A stretch of DNA of 64,000 nucleotides from Saccharopolyspora elongata (lineage in GTDB: Bacteria; Actinomycetota; Actinomycetes; Mycobacteriales; Pseudonocardiaceae), in the NCBI RefSeq assembly GCF_004348985.1, contig NZ_SMKW01000044.1, positions 1-64,000 of the forward strand. The letters run 5' to 3'. How positions within the stretch are numbered: position 1 is the first letter of the stretch; the number at the start of each line of letters is the position of its first letter. A program made the position numbers and the translations under genes. The notes under the pieces were generated by a model, which saw nothing but the letters and a program-made list of their open reading frames with translations, had not been told where the DNA came from and did not search any database. Below are positions 32,607 to 42,237 of this stretch, piece by piece.

Positions 32607-32812
32607 TTTCCGCCTCTTTGAAGCGGCGAAGCCGCTTAGCCCACCTACGCGACTCGCACCGCCGCGGGTTCTCAGACGTCGTCCTCGCGAGGACAGCCCC
32701 AGCGTGGTGTATTGGACATACATGAGTCGGGGATCCCGCAGTCGAGGCGGCGTCTGAGGTTCCGCTATCCGCACCGCTGAGCAAACCGAGTTCCGGGAAC
32801 ACGCTTCTCATG
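32607..32812. other. 206-base gap inside the mce operon carrying a dispersed repeat
   Basis: The two permease genes are normally adjacent. Here the gap contains the 54-base repeat (32615-32668). A 71-codon reverse frame runs through it (32596-32811), starting at an ATG that overlaps the yrbEA stop, but its composition suggests a by-product of the insert. Translational coupling through this frame is possible. Confidence 0.5.
32615..32668. repeat. 54-base dispersed repeat, copy 1
   Basis: Matches 55137-55190 at 50 of 54 bases. It contains a hairpin (AAGCGGC/GCCGCTT, 3-base loop) followed by a conserved single-strand-like part, GCGACTCGCACCGCCGCGGG. Confidence 0.85.
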
Positions 32813-33604
32813 TCACATTCCCTTTGGCGGGACCAGTTGCAGGTAGAGCGTCGTTAAGACGAAGTTCACGGCGAACAGGAGCAGGAAGGTGATCACCACC
32901 GACTGGTTCACCGCGTCCCCGACGCCCTTCGGTCCCGGCGGCGGGTGCAGGCCGCGATAGGCGGCCACCACGCCGGCCAGGAACCCGAAGATCACCGCCT
33001 TCAGCTCGCCGATCCACAGGTCGGACAACTGCGCCAACGCGTTGAAGCTCGCCATGTACGCGCCGGGCGTGCCACCCTGCATGATCACGTTGAACGTGTA
33101 ACCGCCGAGCACGCCGACCACGCTGACCATGCCGTTGAGCAGCAGCGCCACCAGCATCGCGGCCAGCACCCGCGGCACCACCAGCCGCTGGATCGGCGAA
33201 ATCCCCAGGACCTCCATCGCGTCGATCTCGTCGCGGATCTTCCGGGAACCGAGGTCCGCGCAGATCGCCGAGCCGCCGGCCCCCGCGATCAGCAGCGCGG
33301 TCACGATCGGGCTGGCCTGCTGGATGATCGCCAGCACGCTCGCCGCGCCGGTGAACGACTGGGCGCCGATCTGCCTGGTCAGCGAGCCGAGCTGGAGCGC
33401 GATCACCGCACCGAACGGGATCGACACCAGCGCGGTCGGCAGGATCGTCACGCTGGCGATGAACCAGCACTGCTGGATGAACTCGCGGATCTGGAACGGG
33501 CGGCTGGGCATCGCCCGCACCACGTCGAGCGCCAGCGCGAACATGCGGCCGGTCTCGCGAAGCCCGCCCGCCCCCGGGAACCGCGCCTGGGACGGCGAAC
33601 TCAC
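32813..33604 (-). CDS. yrbEA: YrbE/MlaE-family permease subunit A
   Basis: 263 residues, GTG start at 33604 overlapping the ATPase stop. Contains VSIPFGAVIALQLGSLTRQI, the AGAGGSAICADLGSRKIRDEI DAME coupling segment, and several transmembrane helices. With yrbEB it forms the permease of the Mce lipid ABC importer. Confidence 0.95.
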   Translation of the reverse strand: MSSPSQARFPGAGGLRETGRMFALALDVVRAMPSRPFQIREFIQQCWFIASVTILPTALVSIPFGAVIALQLGSLTRQIGAQSFTGAASVLAIIQQASPIVTALLIAGAGGSAICADLGSRKIRDEIDAMEVLGISPIQRLVVPRVLAAMLVALLLNGMVSVVGVLGGYTFNVIMQGGTPGAYMASFNALAQLSDLWIGELKAVIFGFLAGVVAAYRGLHPPPGPKGVGDAVNQSVVITFLLLFAVNFVLTTLYLQLVPPKGM

Positions 33605-34788
33605 GACTCACCCCGCTTGCGGCCGAACCAGCGGCGCCGCGACGACTCGGCCGACTCCTCCGCATCCCACGGCGTCGACTCCGGCTGCCGGGGGTGGGGC
33701 GTCGGGCGCACCTGCTGCGGCGGCACATCGGCGACCGCCGCCGGCGGCAGCCGGTCCTGGGCCGGCGCCTGCACCGGCTCGGTCTGCTGCGGCCACGCAC
33801 CGGTCGCGGGCGTGGAAAAACCGTAGAGCGCCAGCTCATCCGGGGTGAGCGTCTTGAGGATCTCCTGCTGCGCCGACGGGTTCAGCGTCCGCAGCTGGCG
33901 CAGCACCCGGTCCTTGCGGCGGCGCACCGCGGTCCGCTCCGGCATCCCCGGCGAGACCTCCAGCTGCGCCATCATCGGCGGCACGGCGAGCTGGCTCAGC
34001 CGCGCCAGCTCGGACGGCCCGATGTCCTTCTCCTCGCTCATGCCGATCGGCCCGTCGGCGCGCCCGTTGAGGAACTGCACCACCACCGGCTCGGCAGAGG
34101 TCAGCAGCACCTCGCGCGGCCCGAACATCACCAGGTTCCGGCGGTAGAGCATGCCGATGTTGTCCGGCACCGTCCGGGCGGTGTTGATGTCGTGCGTGAC
34201 GATCAGGATCGTGGCGTCGATCTGCGCGTTCAGGTCGACGATCAGCTGGTTCAGCAGCACGGTGCGGACGGGGTCCAGCCCGGAGTCGGGCTCGTCGACG
34301 AGGATGATCTCGGGGTCCAGCACCAGCGCGCGGGCCAGCCCGGCGCGCTTGCGCATACCGCCGGAGATCTCGCCGGGCAGCTTCTCCTCGGCGCCGAGGA
34401 GACCGACCATCTCCATCTTCTCGAGCACCAGGTCGCGGATCTCGGACTCGCCCTTGCGGGTGTGCTCGCGGAGCGGGAACGCGATGTTGTCGTAGAGGTT
34501 CATCGACCCGAACAGCGCGCCGTCCTGGAACAGCACGCCGAACATCTTCCGGATCTCGTAGAGCTCGCGCTCCGAGCAGGTGCAGATGTCCGTGCCGTTG
34601 ATGACCACCTTGCCCTGCTCCGGCTTCAACAAGCCGACCAGGGACTTCAGGAACACCGACTTTCCGGTCCCGGAAGGCCCGAGCAGCACGCTGATCTCGC
34701 CGGGAGGAAGCGTCAGGCTGACGTCCCGCCAGATGGTCTGCGCGCCGAAGGACTTCGACAGTCCGTCGACAACCACCTCGACGCCCAT
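33601..34788 (-). CDS. mkl: Mce-system ABC ATPase (Mkl/MlaF type)
   Basis: 395 residues from ATG 34788, with GGAGG spaced 5 bases. Walker A is GPSGTGKS, the signature is SGGMRKRAGLARAL, Walker B IILVDEPDSGLDP, and the switch His lies in VTHDINTA. The C-terminal 130 residues (from about LSQLAVPPMMAQLE) form the long extension of Mkl-type ATPases, ending in a Pro-rich and basic tail. It energises lipid import for the following yrbE-mce genes. Its position beside rplL echoes mkl (Rv0655) in mycobacteria, from memory of that genome. Confidence 0.95.
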   Translation of the reverse strand: MGVEVVVDGLSKSFGAQTIWRDVSLTLPPGEISVLLGPSGTGKSVFLKSLVGLLKPEQGKVVINGTDICTCSERELYEIRKMFGVLFQDGALFGSMNLYDNIAFPLREHTRKGESEIRDLVLEKMEMVGLLGAEEKLPGEISGGMRKRAGLARALVLDPEIILVDEPDSGLDPVRTVLLNQLIVDLNAQIDATILIVTHDINTARTVPDNIGMLYRRNLVMFGPREVLLTSAEPVVVQFLNGRADGPIGMSEEKDIGPSELARLSQLAVPPMMAQLEVSPGMPERTAVRRRKDRVLRQLRTLNPSAQQEILKTLTPDELALYGFSTPATGAWPQQTEPVQAPAQDRLPPAAVADVPPQQVRPTPHPRQPESTPWDAEESAESSRRRWFGRKRGES

Positions 34789-34990
34789 CCGCACCTCCGC
34801 GTTCCTCGAATTAACCGCATCGGGGGTCACCCCGGTGAGGCAGCCTGGCACATGTGACGCGCTTAACGAAGGTCATCGGCGTCACACCTATGCAACGAGC
34901 CTGACGCGAACGGGTTACTCGCCAGTTCACTTCGATTCGGGAAACCACAGGATTTGTCCGGTAAAAGCGATTCTTCTTTCCCGGACAGCA

Positions 34991-35030
34991 AAAAAGGCGA
35001 GCACTCGCAACCGCGAGTGCTCGCCTTTTT
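34991..35030. terminator. perfect bidirectional terminator after rplL
   Basis: 18-base arms AAAAAGGCGAGCACTCGC and its complement with a 4-base loop, with A- and T-runs on both sides. Ends rplJ-rplL transcription. Confidence 0.95.
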
Positions 35031-35046
35031 ACCGTCAGTCAGATGC

Positions 35047-35430
35047 TCACTTGACGGAGACCGACGCGCCGGCCTCTTCCAGCTTGGCCTTGACCTCTTC
35101 GGCCTTCTCCTTCTCGACCTTCTCCAGGATCGGCTTCGGAGCGCCCTCGACCAGCTCCTTGGCCTCCTTCAGGCCCAGGCCGGAGACGATCTCACGGACG
35201 ACCTTGATGACCTGGATCTTCTTGTCGCCAGCGCCCTCGAGGATGACGTCGAACTCGTCCTGCTCCTCGGCGGCCGGGGCAGCGGCGCCGGCCGGGCCCG
35301 CCACGACGGCGGCCGGGGCGGCGGCGGTGACGTCGAAGGTCTCCTCGAACTGCTTCACGAACTCCGACAGCTCCAGGAGGGTCATCTCCTTGAAGACGTC
35401 CAACAGCTCTTCGTTGCTCAGCTTCGCCAC
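35047..35430 (-). CDS. rplL: 50S ribosomal protein L7/L12
   Basis: 127 residues, ATG 35430, GGAA upstream. N-terminal dimerisation helix ([20 protein letters not shown]), an Ala/Pro-rich hinge (about 35-55), and the C-terminal factor-binding domain ([20 protein letters not shown], then [17 protein letters not shown]). The stalk protein recruits translation GTPases. It is the second gene of the rplJ-rplL unit and is followed by a strong terminator. Confidence 0.99.
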   Translation of the reverse strand: MAKLSNEELLDVFKEMTLLELSEFVKQFEETFDVTAAAPAAVVAGPAGAAAPAAEEQDEFDVILEGAGDKKIQVIKVVREIVSGLGLKEAKELVEGAPKPILEKVEKEKAEEVKAKLEEAGASVSVK

Positions 35431-35516
35431 GGCGGCGTTCCTTTCAGTTCAGTGCCCGGGAACGGGAAGTGCCCGGGTGGGGAGTTCTTGCAACCGACAA
35501 CTGCGCCCGAAGGGAC

Positions 35517-36044
35517 TCAGGCGTCGGCTTCGCCGCTCTTCTTCTCCTGCAGAGCGGCGGCCAACCGAGCCACCTGGGACGCCGGCGCGGCGAACAGCGC
35601 AGCGGCCTGGCCCATCTTGGCCTTCATGGCACCGGCCAGCTTGGCCAGGGTGACCTCGCGGGAGTCGAGGTCGGCAATGCCCTCGACCTCGGACACGGAC
35701 AGCGCGCGGCCGTCCATGTAACCGCCCTTGATCACCAGGGCCTTGTTGTCCTTGGCGAATTCACGCAGAGCCTTGGCCGCGTCGACCGGCTCGCCCTCGA
35801 CGAAGGCGATCGCGGTCGGGCCGACGAACAGGTCGTCGAGGCCCTCGACGCCGGACTGCTCGGCGGCACGCTTGACCAGCGTGTTCTTCGCGACACGGTA
35901 CGAGGTGCCCGCACCGAGGGCACGACGCAGCTCAGACAGCTGCGCCATGGACAGCCCGCGGTACTCGGTCACGACCGCAGCGGTCGAGTTGCTGAACTTA
36001 TCCGCGATCTCAGTGACCGCATCAACCTTGTCGGGCTTCGCCAT
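35517..36044 (-). CDS. rplJ: 50S ribosomal protein L10
   Basis: 175 residues from ATG 36044. Typical features are [51 protein letters not shown] and a C-terminal helix that binds L7/L12 ([14 protein letters not shown]). L10 anchors the stalk and represses its own operon by binding the mRNA leader; a leader-like structure lies just upstream. Confidence 0.99.
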   Translation of the reverse strand: MAKPDKVDAVTEIADKFSNSTAAVVTEYRGLSMAQLSELRRALGAGTSYRVAKNTLVKRAAEQSGVEGLDDLFVGPTAIAFVEGEPVDAAKALREFAKDNKALVIKGGYMDGRALSVSEVEGIADLDSREVTLAKLAGAMKAKMGQAAALFAAPASQVARLAAALQEKKSGEADA

Positions 36045-36290
36045 GTCGCCTCCTCTCTATCTCCGACTGTGATCCGCATCCAGTCGGTCCTGAGACGACA
36101 AAACGCCCCGGCGCAGAAAGCACGGGGCGTCAAGATCATGGGCGCGCGGTGGCGCGCACGGATAGCCTCGTCCCTCCTGCGCGGGCCGCCCGCATCTCAC
36201 GGGACCTTCGTTCTCCCCGCCCCTGGCGGGGCACGAAGAAGACCAGCGGTCTTGGGTGGAACCTCGACCAGCGTACGCGACCCGTCCCGG
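36045..36290 (-). promoter_or_regulatory. L10 leader (autoregulatory mRNA structure) and promoter region of rplJ-rplL
   Basis: On the reverse strand a stem ACGCCCCG/CGGGGCGT (36103-36110 with 36123-36130) is followed by UUUUG. This is the position and shape expected of the attenuator-like part of an actinobacterial ribosomal L10 leader. Further pairing segments lie up to about 36290. The boundaries are approximate. Confidence 0.6.
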
Positions 36291-36371
36291 GGTCCACCAA
36301 CCACCCCCTGTCTCGCCTTCCGGCGGTCACCGGTCGTGACCTGGACGCGACGGCCGGGCATCATGTTGTGC

Positions 36372-37190
36372 GTGGCTGATCAGCACGAGTCGCCCCGCCC
36401 GAACCTGCCGGAGAAACCGCGCACCGCGGAGGTCGTCGACGCCGAGGTGGTGGACAGCGAGGTCGTCGAGGCCGACGCACCGGCGCGCCCGCAGCAGTCG
36501 GCGGACGACGCGGAGTTCCGCCAGTACCAGCAGTTCCTGGAGTTCCAGAAGTTCCGCGAATGGCAGCGGTCCCAGGACGGGGAAGTAGCGGTTCCGCCGT
36601 CGGCGGCGCCCCCGGCCGCGAAGCCGGAAGCGCCGAAGAAAGCCTGGTGGAAGCGCGCCCTGGGCCTGCTGCGCTACAAGCTGGTCCGCCGCCTGATCTA
36701 CCTGCTGCTGGCGCTCCTGCTGCTCAACTACCTGTACAACAGCGTGATGACGTCCTGGTTCGGCAGCACCGGAGGCGGCAATGGCACCGGCAACAGCGGC
36801 ATACCGACCGACTCGGTGCCGGTGAAGTCGACGAACCCCCAGCAGGCGGTGCGCAGCGTCTACAACTACCTGCGCGGGGCGGGTCCGGAACGGACCTGCG
36901 AGCTGTTCGACGCGGATGGCAAGTCCGGCTTCGCCGGCGCCTACCAAGCCCCGGACTGCGCCACCGCGGCGCGCCAGGTGCACCAGCAGATCACCGACCC
37001 GAACGCGTACGCGAACCCCAAGTTCGACCACAACGCGGTGACCGAGATCGGCCAGGAGGCCCAGGTCCTCGGCTGCCGCGTGCAGGTCAACGGCGGTCCC
37101 CGCCTCGGCACCTTCAAGCTCACCAAGCAATCGGACGGCGGCTGGACGATCAGCGCCTACGCCCTCCAGGCCGAGAGCTGCGGCGGCTAG
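36372..37190 (+). CDS. single-pass membrane protein of unknown function
   Basis: 272 residues from GTG 36372 (an ATG three codons earlier is possible; neither has a clear ribosome-binding site). The cytoplasmic N-terminus is acidic with VVDAEVVDSEVVEAD repeats and a F/Q/R-rich segment (EFRQYQQFLEFQKFREWQR). A transmembrane helix (RLIYLLLALLLLNYL) leads to an extracytoplasmic domain of about 140 residues, with VRSVYNYLRGAGPERTCELF and a Cys at each end, ending GWTISAYALQAESCGG. The domain fold is unrecognised. It is divergent from rplJ. Confidence 0.75.
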   Translation: MADQHESPRPNLPEKPRTAEVVDAEVVDSEVVEADAPARPQQSADDAEFRQYQQFLEFQKFREWQRSQDGEVAVPPSAAPPAAKPEAPKKAWWKRALGLLRYKLVRRLIYLLLALLLLNYLYNSVMTSWFGSTGGGNGTGNSGIPTDSVPVKSTNPQQAVRSVYNYLRGAGPERTCELFDADGKSGFAGAYQAPDCATAARQVHQQITDPNAYANPKFDHNAVTEIGQEAQVLGCRVQVNGGPRLGTFKLTKQSDGGWTISAYALQAESCGG

Positions 37191-37196
37191 CAAGCT

Positions 37197-37287
37197 CCCA
37201 ATTTTGCCTAAAATTGGGCGTCCCTCCTGGTGAGGCCAGCCGCGCACCCAGGGGGAGCACCCAATTTTGCCTAAAATTGGGCGTCCC
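37197..37287. repeat. two copies of the CCCAATTTTG palindrome
   Basis: Copies at 37197-37218 and 37260-37281 are identical 22-base near-palindromes (CCCAATTTT and AAAATTGGG around a 4-base centre). Each is followed by CGTCCC. They lie between the convergent membrane-protein gene and rplA. A third, inverted and diverged copy is at 20095-20115. Confidence 0.9.
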
Positions 37288-37296
37288 ACATGCGAA

Positions 37297-37330
37297 AGGG
37301 CGGGCCGCCCCTGGTGGGGTGGCCCGCCCT
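37297..37330. terminator. rplA terminator hairpin
   Basis: AGGGCGGGCC (37297-37306) pairs with GGCCCGCCCT (37321-37330). It lies 19 bases past the rplA stop. Confidence 0.65.
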
Positions 37331-37348
37331 CTCAGCGGAACTCCGGGA

Positions 37349-38056
37349 TCAGGCCGAGGCCGTGATCCGGGTCGCGTTCGGGTCGACCGGGATGCCCGGG
37401 CCCATCGTGGTGGTGAAGGTGACCTTCTTCAGGTACCGGCCCTTCGACGCCGACGGCTTCGCGCGCAGGATCTCGTCCAGCGCCGCCGCGTAGTTCTCCA
37501 CCAGCTTCTCGGTGTCGAACGACGCCTTGCCGATGATGAAGTGCAGGTTGGCCTGCTTGTCGACGCGGAAGTTGATCTTACCGCCCTTGATCTCCGTGAT
37601 CGCCTTGGTGACGTTCGGAGTGACGGTGCCGGTCTTCGGGTTCGGCATCAGGCCGCGCGGGCCGAGCACCCGAGCGATCTTGCCGACCTTGGCCATCTGG
37701 TCCGGGGTGGCGATCGCCGCGTCGAAATCGAGCCAGCCGCCCTGAATGCGCTCGATCAGGTCCTCGGAACCAACCGCGTCCGCACCGGCGGCCTCGGCCT
37801 CGGCGGCCTTGTCCCCGACGGCGAACACGATGACGCGGGCAGTCTTACCAGTGCCGTGCGGCAGGTTCACGGTGCCGCGGACCATCTGGTCTGCCTTGCG
37901 GGGGTCGACGCCCAGCCGCAGCGCCACCTCGACGGTGGCGTCGTACTTGACCTTGGCGGTCTTCTTGGCCAGCTCGGCGGCCTCCGTCGGCGCGTACAGC
38001 CGCGCGCGATCGATCAGCTCGGCCGCCTGCTGGTATGCCTTGCTGCGCTTTGCCAT
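37349..38056 (-). CDS. rplA: 50S ribosomal protein L1
   Basis: 235 residues from ATG 38056 ([17 protein letters not shown]). Contains [22 protein letters not shown] and [18 protein letters not shown] motifs that define L1, and the C-terminal [20 protein letters not shown]. It binds 23S rRNA at the mobile stalk that ejects the E-site tRNA. Cotranscribed with rplK, 82 bases downstream. Confidence 0.99.
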   Translation of the reverse strand: MAKRSKAYQQAAELIDRARLYAPTEAAELAKKTAKVKYDATVEVALRLGVDPRKADQMVRGTVNLPHGTGKTARVIVFAVGDKAAEAEAAGADAVGSEDLIERIQGGWLDFDAAIATPDQMAKVGKIARVLGPRGLMPNPKTGTVTPNVTKAITEIKGGKINFRVDKQANLHFIIGKASFDTEKLVENYAAALDEILRAKPSASKGRYLKKVTFTTTMGPGIPVDPNATRITASA

Positions 38057-38138
38057 TTCTGTCCCTATCGCAGGTGGATCAGTTGTGGTTGGTCGGGCTG
38101 CGCTGGAGCCCTCCCACACTGCCAGCCGTCCGGCTGGG

Positions 38139-38573
38139 TCAGCCCTCGACCGTCAGGCCCATCGACCGGGCGGTGCCGGCGATGATCTTGGCGGCCTGGT
38201 CGATGTCGTTGGCGTTGAGGTCGGCCATCTTGGTCTGCGCGATCTCGCGGACCTGGTCCATGGAGACCTTGCCGACCTTGGTCTTGTGCGGCTCGCCACT
38301 GCCCTTGGCCACGCCCGCCGCCTTGAGCAGCAGCTTGGCCGCCGGCGGGGTCTTCAGCGCGAAGCTGAAGGAGCGGTCTTCGAACACGGAGATCTCGACC
38401 GGCACGACGTTGCCACGCTGGTTCTCCGTGGCGGCGTTGTAGGCCTTGCAGAACTCCATGATGTTGACGCCGTGCTGACCCAGCGCCGGGCCGACCGGCG
38501 GGGCCGGGTTGGCCTGGCCGGCCTGGATCTGCAGCTTGATGATCGCTGCGAGCTTCTTCTTCTTGGGCGGCAT
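38139..38573 (-). CDS. rplK: 50S ribosomal protein L11
   Basis: 144 residues from ATG 38573. [20 protein letters not shown], the [19 protein letters not shown] core and the C-terminal RNA-binding [12 protein letters not shown] are all present. L11 forms the GTPase-associated centre and is a target of thiopeptides. It follows nusG at 156 bases in the conserved block. Confidence 0.99.
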   Translation of the reverse strand: MPPKKKKLAAIIKLQIQAGQANPAPPVGPALGQHGVNIMEFCKAYNAATENQRGNVVPVEISVFEDRSFSFALKTPPAAKLLLKAAGVAKGSGEPHKTKVGKVSMDQVREIAQTKMADLNANDIDQAAKIIAGTARSMGLTVEG

Positions 38574-38729
38574 GTTTGCTTCCTGTGTCTTCGCTATCCG
38601 GTTGCCCGGCCCCGCCTAGTGGCGGAGCCGAATCGGCGAGACCACGAAACGGTGGCTTCGCCCGGTTCTGCGCACGGGTCCTGCCAGATCCGCGCGCAGC
38701 CGCCGCACTCCCGCACCGCGGGAGAACGG

Positions 38730-39578
38730 TCAGATCTTGGAAACCTGGCTGAACGAAAGCTCAACCGGCGTTTCGCGGCCGAAGATCGACACCAGCACCT
38801 TGAGCTTCTGGGCGTCCGGGTTGACCTCGTTGATCGTCGCGGGCAGGGTCGCGAACGGCCCGTCCATGACGGTGACGGACTCGCCGACCTCGAAGTCGAC
38901 CTCGACCGAGGGCTTGGCGGCGGCCGACGCGGCGGCCTTCTTGCCCGGCTCGGCCTTCTTCTCCTCGACCTGCGGTGCCAGGAACTTCAGCACGTCGTCG
39001 ATGGTCAGCGGCGACGGCTTGGAGGTGGCGCCGACGAAGCCGGTGACACCCGGCGTGTTGCGCACCGCGCTCCAGGACGCGTCGTTGAGCTCCATCCGGA
39101 CCAGGATGTAGCCGGGCAGCACCTTGCGCTGCACCAGCTTGCGCTGGCCGTTCTTGATCTCGGTGACCTCTTCGGTCGGCACCTCGACCTGGAAGATGAA
39201 GTCCTCGACGTCGAGCGTCTGGGCCCGCGTTTCGAGGTTGGTCTTGACCTTGTTCTCGTAGCCCGCGTAGGAGTGCACGACGTACCAGTCGCCGGGGGCG
39301 CGCCGCAGCGCCGCGCGCAGCTCCTCGACCGGGTCCGCTTCGGCGGCCACTTCTTCGCCGGCCGCTTCCTCGCCGGTTTCGCCTTCCTCACCGGTTTCGT
39401 CGGCGTCCTCGGCCGACTCCTCGGCCTGGTCGGCCGAGTCGGTGTCCTCGCCGGAGTCGGCGCTGTCCGCGGATTCGACTGCGTCGACCGAGTCAGCGGT
39501 CGCCTCGGCCTCCGCGGCCTCGGGCTGCACCTGCTCGTCGGTGAGGCCGGTGGATTCCTGGCCCTCGTGGGAGGTCAC
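38730..39578 (-). CDS. nusG: transcription antitermination factor NusG with acidic N-terminal extension
   Basis: 282 residues from GTG 39578. The first 85 residues are an acidic, low-complexity E/D/A/S extension, common in actinobacteria but long here. The NGN domain follows ([46 protein letters not shown]) and the KOW domain ends the protein ([36 protein letters not shown]). NusG tethers RNA polymerase and regulates pausing and Rho termination. The gene lies between secE and rplK. Confidence 0.98.
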   Translation of the reverse strand: MTSHEGQESTGLTDEQVQPEAAEAEATADSVDAVESADSADSGEDTDSADQAEESAEDADETGEEGETGEEAAGEEVAAEADPVEELRAALRRAPGDWYVVHSYAGYENKVKTNLETRAQTLDVEDFIFQVEVPTEEVTEIKNGQRKLVQRKVLPGYILVRMELNDASWSAVRNTPGVTGFVGATSKPSPLTIDDVLKFLAPQVEEKKAEPGKKAAASAAAKPSVEVDFEVGESVTVMDGPFATLPATINEVNPDAQKLKVLVSIFGRETPVELSFSQVSKI

Positions 39579-39660
39579 AGTCGGTCTCGCTTCCTCTCGT
39601 GCGTTGCGTGCCGGGTCGTCGTTCCGCCGCCGGCACCACCTAGGGCGGGCCCGCAGCCGT

Positions 39661-40071
39661 TCAGCCGGAGCCGAACAGCCAGCCCACTCCCTTGGCGAAG
39701 AGCACGTCCACGCCGGCGACGAACGCCACCATGATGCTGACGAAGACCAGCACCACGAAGGTGTAGGTCGCCAGCGCCTTGCGCGTCGGCCAGATGACCT
39801 TGCGCAGTTCGGCGACGACCTCGCGCAGGAAGCGTCCGATCTTCCGGAACAGCGAAACCCGACCCTGCCGGCCATCCCGCGACGGGGTCGGCCGACCCTT
39901 CGACTCAGTTGTGCGCGCCGAGTTCGCTCCGGTCGAACCCGACTCACCGGACCGGCCCTTGCGACCGGCCGGACGGGCGGAGGCACGGCGCTCGCGCCGC
40001 GCCGCGGCGCTGGACGGACGGGCTGCGTCTTCGCGCGCTCCGTCCTGCTCCTGCTCGCGGTCCTCGCTCAC
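39661..40071 (-). CDS. secE: preprotein translocase subunit SecE
   Basis: 136 residues if the GTG at 40071 is used, which sits 6 bases after GGAGG; ATG 40077 directly abuts that site. A long charged N-terminal region (Arg/Ala-rich) precedes the SecE core [20 protein letters not shown] and a single transmembrane segment ([22 protein letters not shown]) with the conserved W-P-T-R motif. It stabilises SecY. The neighbours nusG and tRNA-Trp are canonical. Confidence 0.96.
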   Translation of the reverse strand: MSEDREQEQDGAREDAARPSSAAARRERRASARPAGRKGRSGESGSTGANSARTTESKGRPTPSRDGRQGRVSLFRKIGRFLREVVAELRKVIWPTRKALATYTFVVLVFVSIMVAFVAGVDVLFAKGVGWLFGSG

Positions 40072-40101
40072 GCCCATCCTCCGCTCACCGTCGCATCGAC
40101 G

Positions 40102-40174
<73 letters not shown>

Positions 40175-40380
40175 TTGCGGCCCTGGAGCTCGACCGCACT
40201 TCGGGACACCCGACACCGGCCATGGAACCGGAGTTCATGGTGTTCAGGCATCCCAGGTTCGAAAGTGTACGGCACGCCGACGACCTTGCTCCAACGGCAC
40301 CCCCTGAGGCGGGTCATGAACAACTCCGCCGCAGGTGGGGAGCGTGTTCGACGACACGCCGCGTCTGTCAGGATGCAAGC

Positions 40381-41610
40381 ATGGCCGCACCTCAGACAGA
40401 CCAAGAGACCAGGGCGCGGGTGTCCGCGCGGATCGGCGGGATCAGCGAGTCCGCCACGCTGGCCGTGGACGCCAAGGCGAAGGCGCTCAAGGCGGCCGGC
40501 CGGCCGGTGATCGGGTTCGGCGCCGGCGAGCCGGACTTCCCGACGCCGCAGCCGATCGTGGATGCCGCCATCGCCGCCTGCTCCGACCCGAAGAACCACC
40601 GCTACAGCCCGGCGGCCGGCCTGCCGGAGCTGCGCGACGCCATCGCCGCGAAGACGCTGCGGGATTCCGCCTACACCGTGCAGGCCAGTCAGGTGCTGGT
40701 GACCAACGGCGGCAAGCAGGCCGTCTACCAGGCGTTCCAGACGCTGCTCGACCCGGGCGACGAGGTCCTGCTGCCCGCCCCGTACTGGACCACCTACCCG
40801 GAGGCGATCACCCTGCCGGGTGGAGTTCCGGTAGTGGTGCCCGCCGACGAGTCGACCGGCTACCTGGTTTCCGTCGAGCAGCTGGAGGCCGCGCGGACGC
40901 CGCGCACCAAGGTGCTGCTGTTCAACTCGCCGTCCAACCCGACCGGCGCGATCTACCCGCCGGAGCAGGTCGAGGCGATCGGCCGCTGGGCGCTCGAGCA
41001 CGGCATCTGGGTGGTCACCGACGAGATCTACGAGCACCTGGTCTACGGCGACGCCCGGCACGTGTCGATGCCCGCCGTGGTCCCGGAGCTCGCGGACACC
41101 TGCGTGGTGCTCAACGGGGTCGCCAAGACCTACGCCATGACCGGCTGGCGGGTGGGCTGGATGATCGGCCCGCAGGACGTCATCAAGGCGGCCGCGAACC
41201 TGCAGTCGCACCTGTCGTCCAACGTCGCCAACGTCTCGCAGCGGGCCGCGCTGGAGGCCGTCAGCGGCTCCCTGGACGCCGTCGCGGAGATGCGGTCGGC
41301 GTTCGACCGCCGCCGCCGCAAGATCGTCGAGCTGCTCTCGGCGATCCCCGGCGTCAGCTGCCCGGAGCCGCAGGGCGCGTTCTACGCGTACCCGTCGGTC
41401 AAGGGCCTGCTGGGCAAGGAGATCCGCGGCGTCCGCCCGGAGACCAGCGTGGAGCTGGCGAGCCTGGTCCTGGAGCAGGCGGAGGTCGCGGTGGTCCCGG
41501 GCGAGGCCTTCGGCACCCCGGGATACTTCCGCCTGTCCTACGCCCTCGGCGACGAGGACCTCGTCACCGGCGTGACCCGGATGGCGGAACTCCTCGGCGA
41601 AGCCAAGTAG
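40381..41610 (+). CDS. aspC: aspartate-family aminotransferase (fold type I)
   Basis: 409 residues from ATG 40381. The N-terminal [15 protein letters not shown] and [20 protein letters not shown] motifs, the [17 protein letters not shown] substrate loop, [14 protein letters not shown] and the PLP lysine in [16 protein letters not shown] match subgroup I-alpha aspartate aminotransferases. The C-terminal [11 protein letters not shown] contributes the substrate Arg. It transfers amino groups between aspartate/glutamate and keto acids. It is on the opposite strand between hadB and tRNA-Trp. Confidence 0.93.
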   Translation: MAAPQTDQETRARVSARIGGISESATLAVDAKAKALKAAGRPVIGFGAGEPDFPTPQPIVDAAIAACSDPKNHRYSPAAGLPELRDAIAAKTLRDSAYTVQASQVLVTNGGKQAVYQAFQTLLDPGDEVLLPAPYWTTYPEAITLPGGVPVVVPADESTGYLVSVEQLEAARTPRTKVLLFNSPSNPTGAIYPPEQVEAIGRWALEHGIWVVTDEIYEHLVYGDARHVSMPAVVPELADTCVVLNGVAKTYAMTGWRVGWMIGPQDVIKAAANLQSHLSSNVANVSQRAALEAVSGSLDAVAEMRSAFDRRRRKIVELLSAIPGVSCPEPQGAFYAYPSVKGLLGKEIRGVRPETSVELASLVLEQAEVAVVPGEAFGTPGYFRLSYALGDEDLVTGVTRMAELLGEAK

Positions 41611-41624
41611 TCCCGCAACCCGCG

Positions 41625-41660
41625 AAAGGCGCCCCCGGCGGCTCGGCCGGGGGCGCCTTT
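41625..41660. terminator. bidirectional terminator
   Basis: AAAGGCGCCCCCGGC (41625-41639) and GCCGGGGGCGCCTTT (41646-41660) between convergent aminotransferase and hadB genes. Confidence 0.85.
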
Positions 41661-41671
41661 TCGCGTTCTCG

Positions 41672-42097
41672 CTACTCCGGGAGGCGGACGGTGGCGCTGG
41701 CGCCGCCGAGAACGCCCTGGTCCGCGCTGCGGGCCGTGATGCTGACCTTCACCGTGCCGTCGTCGTTCTTCTTCGCGACCTTGCCGGACAGCTCGACCAG
41801 CGCCCCGGTTCCGTCGTCGGGGACCACCACCGGTCGGGTGAACCGCACGCCGTAGTGCACGATCGCGCCCGGGTCGCCCGTCCACTCGCTGACCAGGCGG
41901 CCGGCGACGGCCATCGTGAGCATGCCGTGGGCGATCACGTCGGGCAGGCCGACCTGGGTCGCGAACCGCTCGTTCCAGTGAATCGGGTTGAAGTCGCCGG
42001 ACGCCCCGGCGTAACGGACCAGATCGGCACGGGTTAGCGGCACGCTCAGCACCGGCAGCTGGTCGCCGACGGCGACCTCGGACATCCGCACGCTCAT
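41672..42097 (-). CDS. hadB: MaoC-type (3R)-hydroxyacyl-ACP dehydratase subunit HadB
   Basis: 141 residues from ATG 42097. The catalytic hot-dog motif DFNPIHWNERFATQVGLPDVIAHG carries the Asp/His dyad of R-specific hydratases, with MAVAGRLVSEWTG following. It pairs with HadA to dehydrate long-chain hydroxyacyl-ACP in fatty acid elongation. The start overlaps the stop of a 47-codon ORF that connects it to hadA. Confidence 0.92.
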   Translation of the reverse strand: MSVRMSEVAVGDQLPVLSVPLTRADLVRYAGASGDFNPIHWNERFATQVGLPDVIAHGMLTMAVAGRLVSEWTGDPGAIVHYGVRFTRPVVVPDDGTGALVELSGKVAKKNDDGTVKVSITARSADQGVLGGASATVRLPE

Positions 42098-42237
42098 GCC
42101 AGTTCCGCCTCTCCGCGTTTCACAGTCGTGGTTGCGTCCGGCTCAATCCCGCGTTTCGCAGTTTCTTGCGGCTGGTTTGCGTCACGTTCCCCTGAGGTGC
42201 GGTTGAGGAGGACTCGGGTTGCCACAGGGCTACTCAT
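42094..42237 (-). CDS. 47-residue ORF bridging hadA and hadB by ATGA overlaps
   Basis: The frame starts at ATG 42237, overlapping the hadA stop (ATGA), and ends at TGA 42094, overlapping the hadB ATG. It reads MSSPVATRVLLNRTSGERD and is then polar, with Thr/Lys/Arg-rich sequence ending VKRGEAELA. There is no recognised domain. The DNA is visibly less GC-rich than both neighbours. Function could be simple translational coupling across an insert; whether the peptide itself matters is unknown. Confidence 0.45.
   Translation of the reverse strand: MSSPVATRVLLNRTSGERDANQPQETAKRGIEPDATTTVKRGEAELA

Noticed and set aside
32596-32811. 71-residue protein between yrbEA and yrbEB
   Set aside because: The frame runs through a dispersed repeat also found at 55137, so the sequence is better explained as repeat DNA.
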